Shown piece by piece: positions 1 through 8,373 of a stretch of DNA of 14,805 nucleotides. The position numbers were made by a program, and so were the translations under genes. The notes below the pieces were generated by a model that saw nothing but the letters and a program-made list of their open reading frames with translations, made no database searches and was not told where the DNA came from. Position 1 is the stretch's first letter. Every line of letters starts with the position of its first letter. Source of the DNA: Multifurca ochricompacta. Lineage: Eukaryota; Basidiomycota; Agaricomycetes; Russulales; Russulaceae. The DNA lies in assembly GCA_022496185.1 (NCBI GenBank), contig WTXG01000537.1, forward strand, positions 1 to 14,805, given 5' to 3'.

Positions 1-333
1 GCTTTGGAATCGGTTAAGGTTTGGTGCTATAATCAAGCACAGAGGGAGACAGGATGAGCCAGCCAAAGGGAGCTAATCCCCTAAGGCTGTTAAGTGGGGA
101 CAGGGCCCAGTTGCTGTGCCGGAAGCACACCAAGTGCACTGGAGCCCTTAGGAAGTGGCAAAGGGGTTCAAAAGGAAGGGTACACACCCATTGCCAGAGG
201 CAATGGGGGTCCCTGCAGGGATCTCAAGGATGCAAAAATGGGGGAAGAGGCTTCTGATGTATTGGGGGTCTAAGGTCTCTAGGCTGAAGGCCCAAGAGGT
301 CAAATCTAGGGTTGTACAAACTGTCTACAGGGT

Positions 334-341
334 CTTATATA
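334..341 (-). promoter_or_regulatory. TATA box of left copia LTR
   Basis: TATATAAG on the minus strand, conserved at the matching place (4176-4183) of the right LTR. It would drive transcription leftward. Confidence 0.5.
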
Positions 342-662
342 CTGTATGGGGATCTGGTTTGTAGCTAATCAGGAACAGGGTCAGAGTCCTTATCATCCAA
401 TAGCAGATAAGATGTCAAATATAGTCCATGATAAGGATAAGCCTTATCAGAAGCATAATCATGTGGGACAGCCCCACAGGAGTCATATCAGTGTGGGAGG
501 ATTCCCACCAGGGTCAGGGGTAAATGGGGGGATAACAGGTCCCACAGGAGTCAGGGTGGATGTGGGAATACTCCCACAGGAATCAGAGAAGCAAATGATA
601 AGCCAGATGGGCCATGTGATCAGAAAGGGGTAAATGATCAGATGAAGATGCTGTGATCAGGG

Positions 663-752
663 TCAGGGATCACATGGTCCAAAGTCACATGGTCAGGGAT
701 CACATGGTCAAGGATCACATGGCCAAGGGTCACATGGCCAGGAGTCACATGA
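663..752 (+). repeat. 15-bp minisatellite inside copia LTR, six units
   Basis: Six consecutive 15-bp units of the form TCAGGGATCACATGG. Variation is mainly at the first positions and in the middle; ATGG or ATGA closes each unit. The same array is present in the inverted LTR at 3260-3349. Confidence 0.9.
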
Positions 753-1156
753 CTGGCAGAGGGTCAAGTACAAGCCAAAGTCATCTAGTTGTCTGGACTG
801 GTCAGATTGGCAGGGACAGTGTCAGGGGTTCCTATGGGTGTCAAGCACAGGGATAGGGTCAGGAGCAGTGGCCAAGGCATAAGCCAAGGCAGCAAGGAAG
901 GGTGGTGTACATCCAACAGTGTAGCAGCTTAACTACCAGCAGGTTAGGTGTAAATGGCAGCATGGGAGGTCAGTCCTATGAACAATGTCACAGGAATCAG
1001 GGTAGGGTCCTGGGCACACAGGCCACAGGCATCAAGGAAGGTCCCAAGGCAACAGGCCAAGGGCATCAAAGAGTGGTCCAGAGAAGGAGGAGATCAAGGA
1101 TAGTGCAAGGAATCAGGCATGGTGTACAGGATTAGGAAAAGAGTAGGGTCATAACA

Positions 1157-1377
1157 GGTTGTCAAAGTTAAGAATGAGTCAACAACTTGACAAGAACAAG
1201 TCAATGAGAAGTGTAGGGTTCAGAGGCATATCAAGGTGATTTGCTTATGCAAACTGAAACTCTACACACTTCTTGCATCACTCTCAAGGTTGAGAACATG
1301 CTCATGGTGGGAAAGTGAAACTGGTGTTCAAAGTCTCCAGATTCCAGCTCCTCATTCCAGCACTAGTCCAAATCCAG
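1157..1377 (-). other. Copia 3' untranslated region between pol stop and LTR
   Basis: This stretch lies between the pol stop codon (just beyond 1378) and the LTR edge on the minus strand. It has no open frame of interest. A purine-rich run (GAGGAGCTGG..CTGGAGAC on the minus strand, about 1336-1360) is the best polypurine tract candidate, but it is nearly 180 bp from the LTR edge, which is unusual. Confidence 0.5.
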
Positions 1378-1530
1378 TTACATGTGATCAAAAGATGATC
1401 TTGGCAGAGACTTTGTAAGACCATCTGCCAGCATCTCACCAGTGGGAGTTTGCACTAAATCAATTAGATGCAATTCTACATACTCCCTAATGGCATGGTA
1501 CTTTATTGGTATGTGCTTTGATTGCCTTCC
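1378..1530 (-). pseudogene. Copia pol fragment, C-terminal end of RNase H
   Basis: The minus-strand frame encodes a peptide with the motifs SKHIPIKYHAIREYVE and ADGLTKSLPR, ending at a TAA stop. This is the signature end of Ty1/copia RNase H, where a KHI.I.YH.IRE block and an AD.LTK.L block close the polyprotein. Only about 50 residues remain. Upstream the frame runs straight into a GGGTAC-rich insertion from about 1530, so the catalytic part of RNase H, the RT and the integrase are absent. The remnant is non-functional. It assigns the flanking LTR to a copia-type element. Family is confident; the exact insertion boundary is uncertain by several bases. Confidence 0.85.
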
Positions 1531-2451
1531 TGTAGTGATTGGCAGGGGTAACCCTGGGGTATACTTGTTGGTACCTGTACCCGTACCCATACCCGTCACT
1601 GCGGGTATGGGTAACCCGTGGGTTACCTGTGGGTCACCCGTGAAAATGTGTGCAAGTTCTTTACTTGCATCGTGCATTTTGGATACCCGGCCCAGGACTT
1701 CCTGGACCAAGAAGATACACAATGCGTTTATTTGTGGCTGCTTAAGATCCCTCAATGGCTCTTGTTTTATGTTCAGAAGATTAAAATAATTCATTATTCC
1801 ATTATTATTTTATTATTCTGCTTTCAATTTTATACAAGCACAACTAAAATCCAGTATACAGAGATGATTAGATAGGATGTTATAGAACATTGGTGAAAAG
1901 CCTGTCAGATAACTGCACAGAATGCAAAAAAATTTAATGAACACATAGACATTGGCAGGGGTAACCCCTGGATAATTGTTTTGATACCTGGGTTACCCAT
2001 AAAATGAAACACATGCAAGTTCTTTACTTGCATCACACATTTCGGACAATTGGCCCAGGCCATCCCAGTCAAGGAGATACGCACTCAGACACAATGCATT
2101 CATTTATGGCTACTCAAGATCCCTCAAAGATTCCTATTTTATGTTCATAAGATTAAGATAATTTATTATTCCATTTTTATTTTATTATTCTGGTTTCAAT
2201 TTTATACGAGCGCAACCGATCTTTGCATTTCTGCGCATTTCGGATAAATGGCCCGGGCCATCCCAGTCAAGGAGATAAGCACTTGGACACAACATGTTCA
2301 TTTATGGCTACTCAAGATTCCTCAAAAATTGTTGTTTTATGTTCAGAAGATTAAAAGGATCTTTTATTTACATTATTATTTTATTATTCTAGTTTCATTT
2401 CATACAAGCGTGACTGTCCTGGTCCCTGGATGCACAATTCTGCACATTTAA
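1531..2451. repeat. Inserted repeat block with three related units
   Basis: The block interrupts the copia fragment. A motif GGCAGGGGTAACCC occurs near 1540 and again near 1953. A unit built of GGCCCAGG, a CAAGGAGATA-like stretch, a TTATGGCTACTCAAGATCCCTC-like stretch and an AT-rich tail occurs at about 1689, 2052 and 2250. The last two are spaced exactly 198 bp; the first two are 363 bp apart because extra sequence lies between them. Units one and two also contain an 8-bp hairpin with ATGCAAGT arms and a TCTTT loop. I cannot assign it to a known transposon family. Confidence 0.7.
1584..1613. other. 12-bp perfect hairpin in GGGTA-rich DNA
   Basis: TACCCATACCCG and CGGGTATGGGTA are perfect reverse complements around a 6-nt loop (TCACTG). 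The surroundings repeat GTACCC and GGGTAA hexamers on both sides. The G-run strand resembles telomere-like or transposon-end repeats. Confidence 0.85.
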
Positions 2452-2855
2452 GTCAACCTTCCTTAATAGGAAGGAGGTCAGACCACCATGCAATGCAATG
2501 TAGTTGCTGCCCCATGCAGCTTGTAGATACATGTGGGCCTTGTTTCAATAAAGTAATTTGATAATTAAATTATAGAATAGTCTAAAGTAGTCTAGAGAGT
2601 ATTTTAGATAGTGCCAGACTGGCAGAATTGGTCACACATTAATAAAACAGATGCATCATGATTTTCAAGAATGTAGATCACTGATAACAGTTTTATTTTA
2701 CATCGCACTGTTGATCTGCTTTGATATTTTGTAGGATAACACTAGAACATATTAACATTCACCCTGTATCATACATCAGACAAGATCTTATATTTTTGTG
2801 GCTGCAGATGTGTTTTATCTTAGAAATTCTACTGATCTTGTCAATGCATAATCAG
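2452..2855. other. AT-rich DNA without a gene
   Basis: No credible coding frame. A short CCTTCC/GGAAGG hairpin lies at 2457-2474. The last five bases (ATCAG, 2851-2855) flank the right copia LTR and are the candidate left half of its target duplication. No matching ATCAG follows the LTR end at 12077. Confidence 0.6.
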
Positions 2856-3259
2856 TGTTACAACCCTACTCTTTTCCTAACCCTGTACACCATGCCTGAT
2901 TCCTTGCACTATCCTTGATCTCCTCCTTCTCTGGACCACTCTTTGATGCCCTTGGCCTGTTGCCTTGGGACCTTCCTTGATGCCTGTGGCCTGTGTGCCC
3001 AGGACCCTACCCTGATTCCTGTGACATTGTTCATAGGACTGACCTCCCATGCTGCCATTTACACCTAACCTGCTGGTAGTTAAGCTGCTACACTGTTGGA
3101 TGTACACCACCCTTCCTTGCTGCCTTGGCTTATGCCTTGGCCACTGCTCCTGACCCTATCCCTGTGCTTGACACCCATAGGAACCCCTGACACTGTCCCT
3201 GCCAATCTGACCAGTCCAGACAACTAGATGACTTTGGCTTGTACTTGACCCTCTGCCAG

Positions 3260-3349
3260 TCATGTGACTCCTGGCCATGTGACCCTTGGCCATGTGATCC
3301 TTGACCATGTGATCCCTGACCATGTGACTTTGGACCATGTGATCCCTGA
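3260..3349 (-). repeat. 15-bp minisatellite, inverted copy
   Basis: Reverse-complement counterpart of the six-unit array at 663-752, with the same unit order and number. Confidence 0.88.
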
Positions 3350-3504
3350 CCCTGATCACAGCATCTTCATCTGATCATTTACCCCTTTCTGATCACATGG
3401 CCCATCTGGCTTATCATTTGCTTCTCTGATTCCTGTGGGAGTATTCCTGATGAACAGGCATGTGCATGCAGATGATACTGACTGTCGGATGTTAGCGTGT
3501 GAGG

Positions 3505-3542
3505 CTAGAAACAAGTTATACTTCAGAGGAGAAGAGAACTCT
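3505..3542 (-). repeat. Intron-less second unit in LTR copy B
   Basis: 38 bp identical to 3633-3655 joined to 3563-3577, that is, to the sequences on both sides of the 55-nt intron-like segment with that segment removed exactly at GT and AG. Confidence 0.92.
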
Positions 3543-3577
3543 TATTATACTATACTACACACCTAGAAACAAGTTAT

Positions 3578-3632
3578 CTACATGAGACGGTTAGTCAAAG
3601 GTAAAGTAGTAAGTAAAAGAGATAGGACTTAC
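3578..3632 (-). other. Candidate 55-nt spliceosomal intron in LTR copy B
   Basis: Read on the minus strand it starts GTAAGTCC, has a branch-site-like TTGACTAAC 14-22 nt before the 3' end, and ends ATGTAG. The length of 55 nt is typical of basidiomycete introns. Copies A and C have the same length and signals. The following unit (3505-3542) is the exact spliced form. Confidence 0.8.
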
Positions 3633-3665
3633 ACTTCAGAGGAGAAGAGAACTCTGAAGTGTAAG
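3628..3665 (-). other. 14-bp perfect hairpin covering the 5' splice site, copy B
   Basis: CTTACACTTCAGAG pairs perfectly with CTCTGAAGTGTAAG across a 10-nt loop. The last five bases of the second arm (GTAAG) are the first five bases of the candidate intron. Confidence 0.88.
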
Positions 3666-3681
3666 AGACGAAACAGACACC

Positions 3682-3689
3682 CTTATATA
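3682..3689 (-). promoter_or_regulatory. TATA box of LTR copy B
   Basis: TATATAAG on the minus strand, 17 nt before the hairpin arm. An upstream GGCCATTGGCC (3750-3760) contains a CCAAT box and is conserved in all four copies. Confidence 0.7.
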
Positions 3690-4175
3690 CACTTGAAGGG
3701 ATGGTCTGTGCACAATGGAATGCGCTAGAATGTACTACTGAGGGACAAAGGCCATTGGCCAGTGAGATATCACATGCTACACAGGATTACTAAGGTACAT
3801 CAGTCAGCTGCTGCGCATCGCGAGAAAGAAAGTAATAATGATATAGTAAAAACTCCGAAACTCCGAATCAATATCTAATCTAATCTTGCACAGCTTAGAC
3901 CCTAACCTAGATGCCTGAAGCACCTCAGGACACATGCTGTGTCAACAATTCCCACATCCACCCTGACTCCTGTGGGACCTGTTATCTCCCCATTTACCCC
4001 TGACCCTGGTGGGAATCCTCCCACACTGATATGACTCCTGTGGGGCTGTCCCACATGATTATGCTTCTGATAAGGCTTATCCTTATCATGGACTATATTT
4101 GACATCTTATCTGCTATTGGATGATAAGGACTCTGACCCTGTTCCTGATTAGCTACAAACCAGATCCCCATACAG

Positions 4176-4183
4176 TATATAAG
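4176..4183 (+). promoter_or_regulatory. TATA box of right copia LTR
   Basis: TATATAAG in the plus-strand LTR, the counterpart of 334-341. The gypsy insertion at 4479 lies about 300 bp downstream, so any transcript from here would run antisense into the gypsy element. Confidence 0.5.
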
Positions 4184-4478
4184 ACCCTGTAGACAGTTTG
4201 TACAACCCTAGATTTGACCTCTTGGGCCTTCAGCCTAGAGATCTTAGACCCCAATACATCAGAAGCCTTTTCCCCTTTTTTTGTGTCCTTGAGATCCCTG
4301 CAGGGACCCCCATTGCCTCTGGCAATGGGTGTGTACCCTTCCTTTTGAACCCCTCTGCCACTCCCTAAGGGCTCCAGTGCACTTGGTGTGCTTCTGGCAC
4401 GGCAACTGGGCCCTGCCCCCACTTAACAGCCTTAGGGGATTAGCTCCCTTTGGCTGGCTCATCCCATCTCCCTCTGTG

Positions 4479-5056
4479 TGTTACGTCCGGTGCGGGACGT
4501 TCCACACAACTTGTGTGACAGCGTTCGTTCGTATATCGGATAAGAGACCAATGGGGTCCCTTGGAGTTATGCGGGAAGAGTCAAAGTCAAAGAGGCTGTA
4601 CTCTAAGACGATGTTGAACAGAAAGTACCGGAAGTACTTGAGACGGTCGAGTCAGAGCGTTCAAAGGGAAGTCCAGAAGACAAGCACCGATGTATTCAAT
4701 AAGTCGAGTCTAAGGTCTACTGGGTAGCTATAGCGGACTTATATACATAAAGCAGTGGGCGTCTACGCAATAAGGATACAGAGTCAAGTGGGCCCATATA
4801 TCTGAAAGCGGAGGGCGTAAAGCCTGGCTTCTACTGATAGGGGATTAAGTAAATGTCCGATCGTATGATAAGGAGATAAGCGATAAGCAAAGGAGCAAGC
4901 CAGCAAACATGAACAAGCAAACAAGTCACGGGGATGGACGAAGGGCATGTGACGGATCCCACGATGGAGATGTGATCTGGTAGTGAAGCGTGGGCGGCAG
5001 GGAGGGATTATCGTTGGGCAGGAAAAAGAATGTAGGAAGAGATGGGGTTCATAACA
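4479..5056 (-). repeat. Gypsy 3' LTR (578 bp)
   Basis: TGTTAT...GTAACA on the minus strand. The TATA box is at 4738-4745 and the predicted transcript start sequence AGACTCGACTT at 4701-4711. Compared with the 5' LTR it has three CpG-to-TpG/CpA changes, and an extra base at four places within about 110 bp (near 4540, 4557, 4575 and 4632), three of them in obvious G or A runs. Confidence 0.97.
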
Positions 5057-5070
5057 TCACCCCCTCTTCT
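5057..5070 (-). promoter_or_regulatory. Polypurine tract
   Basis: On the minus strand AGAAGAGGGGGTGA abuts the first base of the 3' LTR. This is the expected primer site for plus-strand DNA synthesis. Confidence 0.85.
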
Positions 5071-5087
5071 GGTTCTAGCAGTCCTGG

Positions 5088-6392
5088 CTAGAAACAACTC
5101 GTACCGTCATCATCCTGAACCAACTCTAGGTAGTCGTCAGCTACATTACGGTCATCCATGCTGTACGACTCCAATTCCTGCGGGCATGCGTGGGTACGAA
5201 GGAATCCGTATGGGCCGCGCTGACCACATGCGCGGCACAAGTCGTAGACAGGGCAGTCGATCTCTTTATGCCCAGCATTGTGACGAAGACACTTGCCGCA
5301 CCATCCCGACGGGTTGGTGATCGTCGGGGCCACTCCTACTCGTCGGAAGATGCAGTGTCGGCTCCAGTGGAGATTACTACGACAGTGGCAACACCATTTG
5401 CGGTTGAGCGGGCAGTTCCAACTGATGTGGTACCTGCTGTCGCAACGCCAGCAAGTCTCTCCGCGGGGGTTTTCATGTAGGCGTGGCATCTCGAGTCGAC
5501 TCGGCAGCAGCGTCGGGGCCACACCCAAGGTTCGAGGGGGGAGGGGTCGCGCATAAGTGTCGGCGTACCTTTCAGCGATCGTTTGATATGCGTCTCCCTT
5601 TTCCAGCCTCTTCCTAATCTCCACAATCTCCTGTTCCAACTGGAACATCCCATTCGTAAGCCTGGTCATCATCTTCGCGTGCTCCTTGTACTGTTGATTC
5701 AGTGTCCTTTGCAACGTGATGTTCTTCCTCAACCTCACGACCTCTGCCTTCAGGCGTGGGAGCCTCATGTCATTCATCACTTCATCAATCGCGAAGGCGC
5801 GGCAATCCTTCGCAGCAAGGTGGCCCAACTGTTCATCAGTCAGCGTGTGATGAAGCCGACCTGTATACCTTTCGTCCAGATATACGGGAGCCCTGTAGAC
5901 CGGTCCATCCTTTTTCATACATCCCGCTACATCCATTCCTCCATTGGTATAGTAGATGTACTTCACGATGGTCTTGGTTCCGTCGGCCATCGTGATTTCT
6001 AAGGGGAAATACATTGAGGAGTTAGGGTTGTTGGGAATGAAAGGGAACTCGGGGGCTTCATCGTCAATCTCCCTGTTGAGTAGGTCGTTGGGATGGGGGT
6101 CTTCACTGTGAGTGAAATCGTCGTTTGGATTCGGGGATTGGTTCTTGACACGGGCTTCCGCAGCTTCATAGTCGATAGGGGAAGAGGGACGAGTGGACGG
6201 GTGGGTAGACGGGAAGTTTTCAACGATAGTCATGGGAGAGGCAAAGGCGTCGATGGCAGCAGAGGCGGCGATGAAAGACATGATAGACTGTTCTGTGGTA
6301 GTAATTCGCTGGGGAAGCATATACTGGGGAGCTTGTCTGGGGTCTGGGGCTACTCTTTTAACTGTCTTTGGGCGCTTCTGGGTGTCGGACAT
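5088..6392 (-). CDS. Third ORF: coiled-coil protein with four zinc-knuckle-like motifs
   Basis: An uninterrupted 434-residue frame placed after pol, where env or accessory ORFs sit in other elements. I choose the ATG at 6392, which overlaps the end of pol by 35 bp in another frame. An upstream in-frame ATG at 6500 is possible but lies within chromodomain-coding sequence. The N-terminal ~110 residues are Pro/Ser-rich and acidic. Residues about 209-265 are rich in heptad-like Leu/Ile/Met with K/R/E, a likely coiled coil. Two classic CX2CX4HX4C knuckles lie at 314-327 and 334-347. A CX2CX6HX4C variant is at 365-380 and a more divergent Cys/His group at 386-403. The tail is acidic. No signal peptide, membrane segment or glycoprotein feature is visible, so it is not env-like. 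A nucleic-acid-binding accessory protein is the best inference; I do not recognise the family. Confidence 0.8.
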   Translation of the reverse strand: MSDTQKRPKTVKRVAPDPRQAPQYMLPQRITTTEQSIMSFIAASAAIDAFASPMTIVENFPSTHPSTRPSSPIDYEAAEARVKNQSPNPNDDFTHSEDPHPNDLLNREIDDEAPEFPFIPNNPNSSMYFPLEITMADGTKTIVKYIYYTNGGMDVAGCMKKDGPVYRAPVYLDERYTGRLHHTLTDEQLGHLAAKDCRAFAIDEVMNDMRLPRLKAEVVRLRKNITLQRTLNQQYKEHAKMMTRLTNGMFQLEQEIVEIRKRLEKGDAYQTIAERYADTYARPLPPRTLGVAPTLLPSRLEMPRLHENPRGETCWRCDSRYHISWNCPLNRKWCCHCRSNLHWSRHCIFRRVGVAPTITNPSGWCGKCLRHNAGHKEIDCPVYDLCRACGQRGPYGFLRTHACPQELESYSMDDRNVADDYLELVQDDDGTSCF

Positions 6393-8373
6393 GGAACTCC
6401 GAGATAAGAACCGGGGCGAAGATATTGCCGGCTGGTTCCCACGAGTTGTCAGAGTCAGGGAACCCTTTCCACTTGATAAGGTATTGCAGTTTGCGCCCAC
6501 GGCCTTTGTACCTGGAGTCTAGAACCTGCTCCACTTCCCACTCCGCTTCACCATCAATTAATTCAGGGGGGGTCTTGGGAAGTTTTCCCCGTGCAGGGAC
6601 GTTTCCTTGTAGGGTGTCAGAAGTCGAGCATGGAAGACCGGATGGATCCTCCATGTGGATGGAAGTTCGAGTTCGTATGACACATCTGACAGCTTCCTTG
6701 TTATCTTGAAGGGTCCGTGACGTCGGGGCGCTAATTTGGCCGTTGGGTGTGACGTACGAATGTGCTTCCCTTCTAACCAGACAAGTTCATTGGTCTGATA
6801 AGGTGTGAACTTTGATGGCCTTTCTAAGAGGGTTTGTTGCGCCTTCAGCAGGTTTTCATTGGCTGATTTCCTAATCTCGTCCCATTGGTTGATACGTTGC
6901 GCAGCTGAGGGGACATTTGTGGGTTTTGCGGCCCAGGTGGTGCGCGGCGTCCATCCCATGATAAGTGAAAATGGGGAAGCTTTCGTGGTCCCGTTGGGCC
7001 AGGAGTTGTGCGCAAATTCCGCAGTTGCCAACCAGTCAGCCCAATCGTCCTGTCGTCCATTGCACCAGAATCGCAAATACTGTTCTAGCCACTGGTTCGT
7101 CCTTTCTGACTGCCCATCGGTCTGTGGATGATAGGCGGTCGAGATGTTTTGAGTGACGTCTAAGACTTTACAGAGAGCCTTGGCAAATGTGGAAGTAAAA
7201 CGGGGGTCTCGGTCAGAGATAATCTTTTCAGGGATGCCATAATGCCTATAGACGTGATCCAGGTAGAGCTTGGCTACTCCTTCTGCTGTAATGGACTCGT
7301 TGCATGGTATAAACAGTGCTGCCTTGGAACAGTCGTGGTCTGTGATGGTCAAGACGGAATCAAAGCCCCTGGAAATGGGAAGCTTGACGATGAAATCCAT
7401 TGCGATGGTTTGGAACGGGAGCGAGGTCACAGGAGTAATTGGGGATAATGCTGGTGGATGTGGGTGCGTGTTTACTTTATTGGCTTGGCAGTCCGCGCAT
7501 CCTTTCACATAGGTTTCCACGTCCTTTTTCATATTTGGCCACCAGTAATCTCGTTTGGCCAGGGCATATGTATTCGCAATGCCGGGGTGTCCTGCGGAGG
7601 GAAGGTCATGGTGAAAATGGATCACCCCCCTCTTAATGTTGTCACCACCGGTGACAACGAGACGATCCCCGTCCTTCCACCAAAGGCCGTCAACCTCTTT
7701 CAGGTTATGTGCGTCTGCCCACGTTCGGCATAGTTGCTGATTCATATTTTGCGAGACTTGGGCCCATAGATCCATGTCATGAAGACTGATGATGGCCGTC
7801 TTTGCAAAGACTTCTTCGGGGAGTACAGTGATATCATTGTTGTCCTCCTCCCCGCTGCTCAAGTCGGGTCGTCGTGACAGGGCATCTGCGCGTGCATTGC
7901 GACTTCCTGCAATATGTTTTAATACAAAGTTGTATTCCTCTAGCTCGAGGACTTCGCGCGCAACTCGTCGGCTGATTTTGTGAGGTTCTTTCCAATAAAG
8001 CAGATTGGAATGGTCAGTGTGGATGACGGTCTTGTGAGGGGTCCCCGCCAAGTATGGCCGCCAGTGTCGTAGTGCCTTTACAATGGCGAGCAACTCTCTA
8101 TCCCAGATGTCATAATTTCGTTCGGCCGGTGAGAATGTCTCTGAGTAGAAGGCGACCGGGTGAAGTAATCCCGTTGCGTCTCTTTGGTTTAATACCGCAC
8201 CATTGGCAAAGTGCGATGCGTCGACTTCTAACTCGAAGGGCTTTTCTAAGTCTGGCTGTAGAAGGACTGGTTCTGAGCCAACGATATCTCGAATACGTTC
8301 GAAGGCTTGTTGTTGTTCACTCGTCCAGTGCCAGGGTACATTTTTCTTTAACAGCCCATTTAATGGCTGGGCA
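6358..8373 (-). pseudogene. pol: Pol part 2: RNase H, integrase, chromodomain
   Basis: Continuous from about 8373 to 6573, then one break. RNase H shows ELEVDAS, DRELLAIV, HTDHSNLLYW and RADALSR, the four acidic-residue blocks of gypsy RNase H. Integrase shows an HHCC region (HDLPSAGH ... CADC) and a DDE core with D in AMDFI, D in ISDRDPRF and E in DGQSERTNQ. This is followed by RRHGPFKI (GPY/F module). A chromodomain (EWEVEQVLDSR, LIKWKGF, SWEPAGNI) closes the protein, which is typical of chromoviruses and is thought to steer integration to modified histones. The break is a run of seven C (minus strand, 6566-6572) where eight would keep the frame. Stop codon at 6358-6360. Confidence 0.93.

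Larger units (their letters stand above)
1..1156 (-). mobile_element. Copia-type LTR (3' LTR of a minus-strand element), cut by window start
   Basis: The sequence matches, in inverse orientation, the plus-strand LTR that begins at 2856, at about 97-98% identity by eye. Homology stops exactly at the terminal TGTTATG (read on the minus strand, at 1156), which is where an LTR should end; the other copy has TGTTACA. It lies directly downstream of a copia RNase H tail on the same strand (1378-1530), so it is read as the 3' LTR of that element. About 100 bp of its far end is outside the window. It is strikingly poor in CpG. Short open frames inside it (54-257, 346-633, 653-856, 902-1135) reappear in the other copy only because the DNA is nearly identical. 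I do not consider them genes. Confidence 0.82.
3448..3947 (-). mobile_element. Solo LTR, ~500-bp TGTTGACAC family, copy B
   Basis: On the minus strand it starts TGTTGACACA and ends TTCATCA. It is flanked by a perfect 5-bp duplication ATTCC (3443-3447 and 3948-3952). The matching place in the left copia LTR (near 570) has a single uninterrupted ATTCC, so the empty site is visible in the same window. There is no internal region, so it is a solo LTR from unequal or intrachain recombination. It shares a close subfamily with copy D (14503 onward), including GGTTAGGGTCTAAGC near its start. It contains a CCAAT-type palindrome, a TATA box, a hairpin and a 55-nt intron-like segment. Confidence 0.95.

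Noticed and set aside
663..752. CRISPR-like array
   Set aside because: The 15-bp units are contiguous with no unique spacers, and the context is a eukaryotic retrotransposon LTR.
54..1135. Four short open frames in the left copia LTR that recur at 2877-4462 on the other strand
   Set aside because: They recur because the LTRs are near-identical DNA. Their content is low-complexity (repeated DHMVR-like residues from the 15-bp minisatellite), and they overlap in frames without domain similarity.
1584..1613. Possible telomere repeat tract
   Set aside because: The hexamers vary (GTACCC, ATACCC, GGGTAA) and lie inside a transposon-rich block in both orientations around a hairpin; no long uniform array is present.
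2050..2451. Two consecutive 65-67-residue frames with similar peptides (AIPVKEI..., LWLLKIPQ...)
   Set aside because: The unit length of 198 bp is a multiple of three, so frames repeat by chance. Differences between units are not biased to third positions, and the sequence is AT-rich repeat DNA.
5088..6392. Third ORF as an envelope gene
   Set aside because: It has no signal peptide, membrane helix or glycosylation-rich ectodomain. Cys/His knuckles and a coiled coil point to a nucleic-acid-binding protein.
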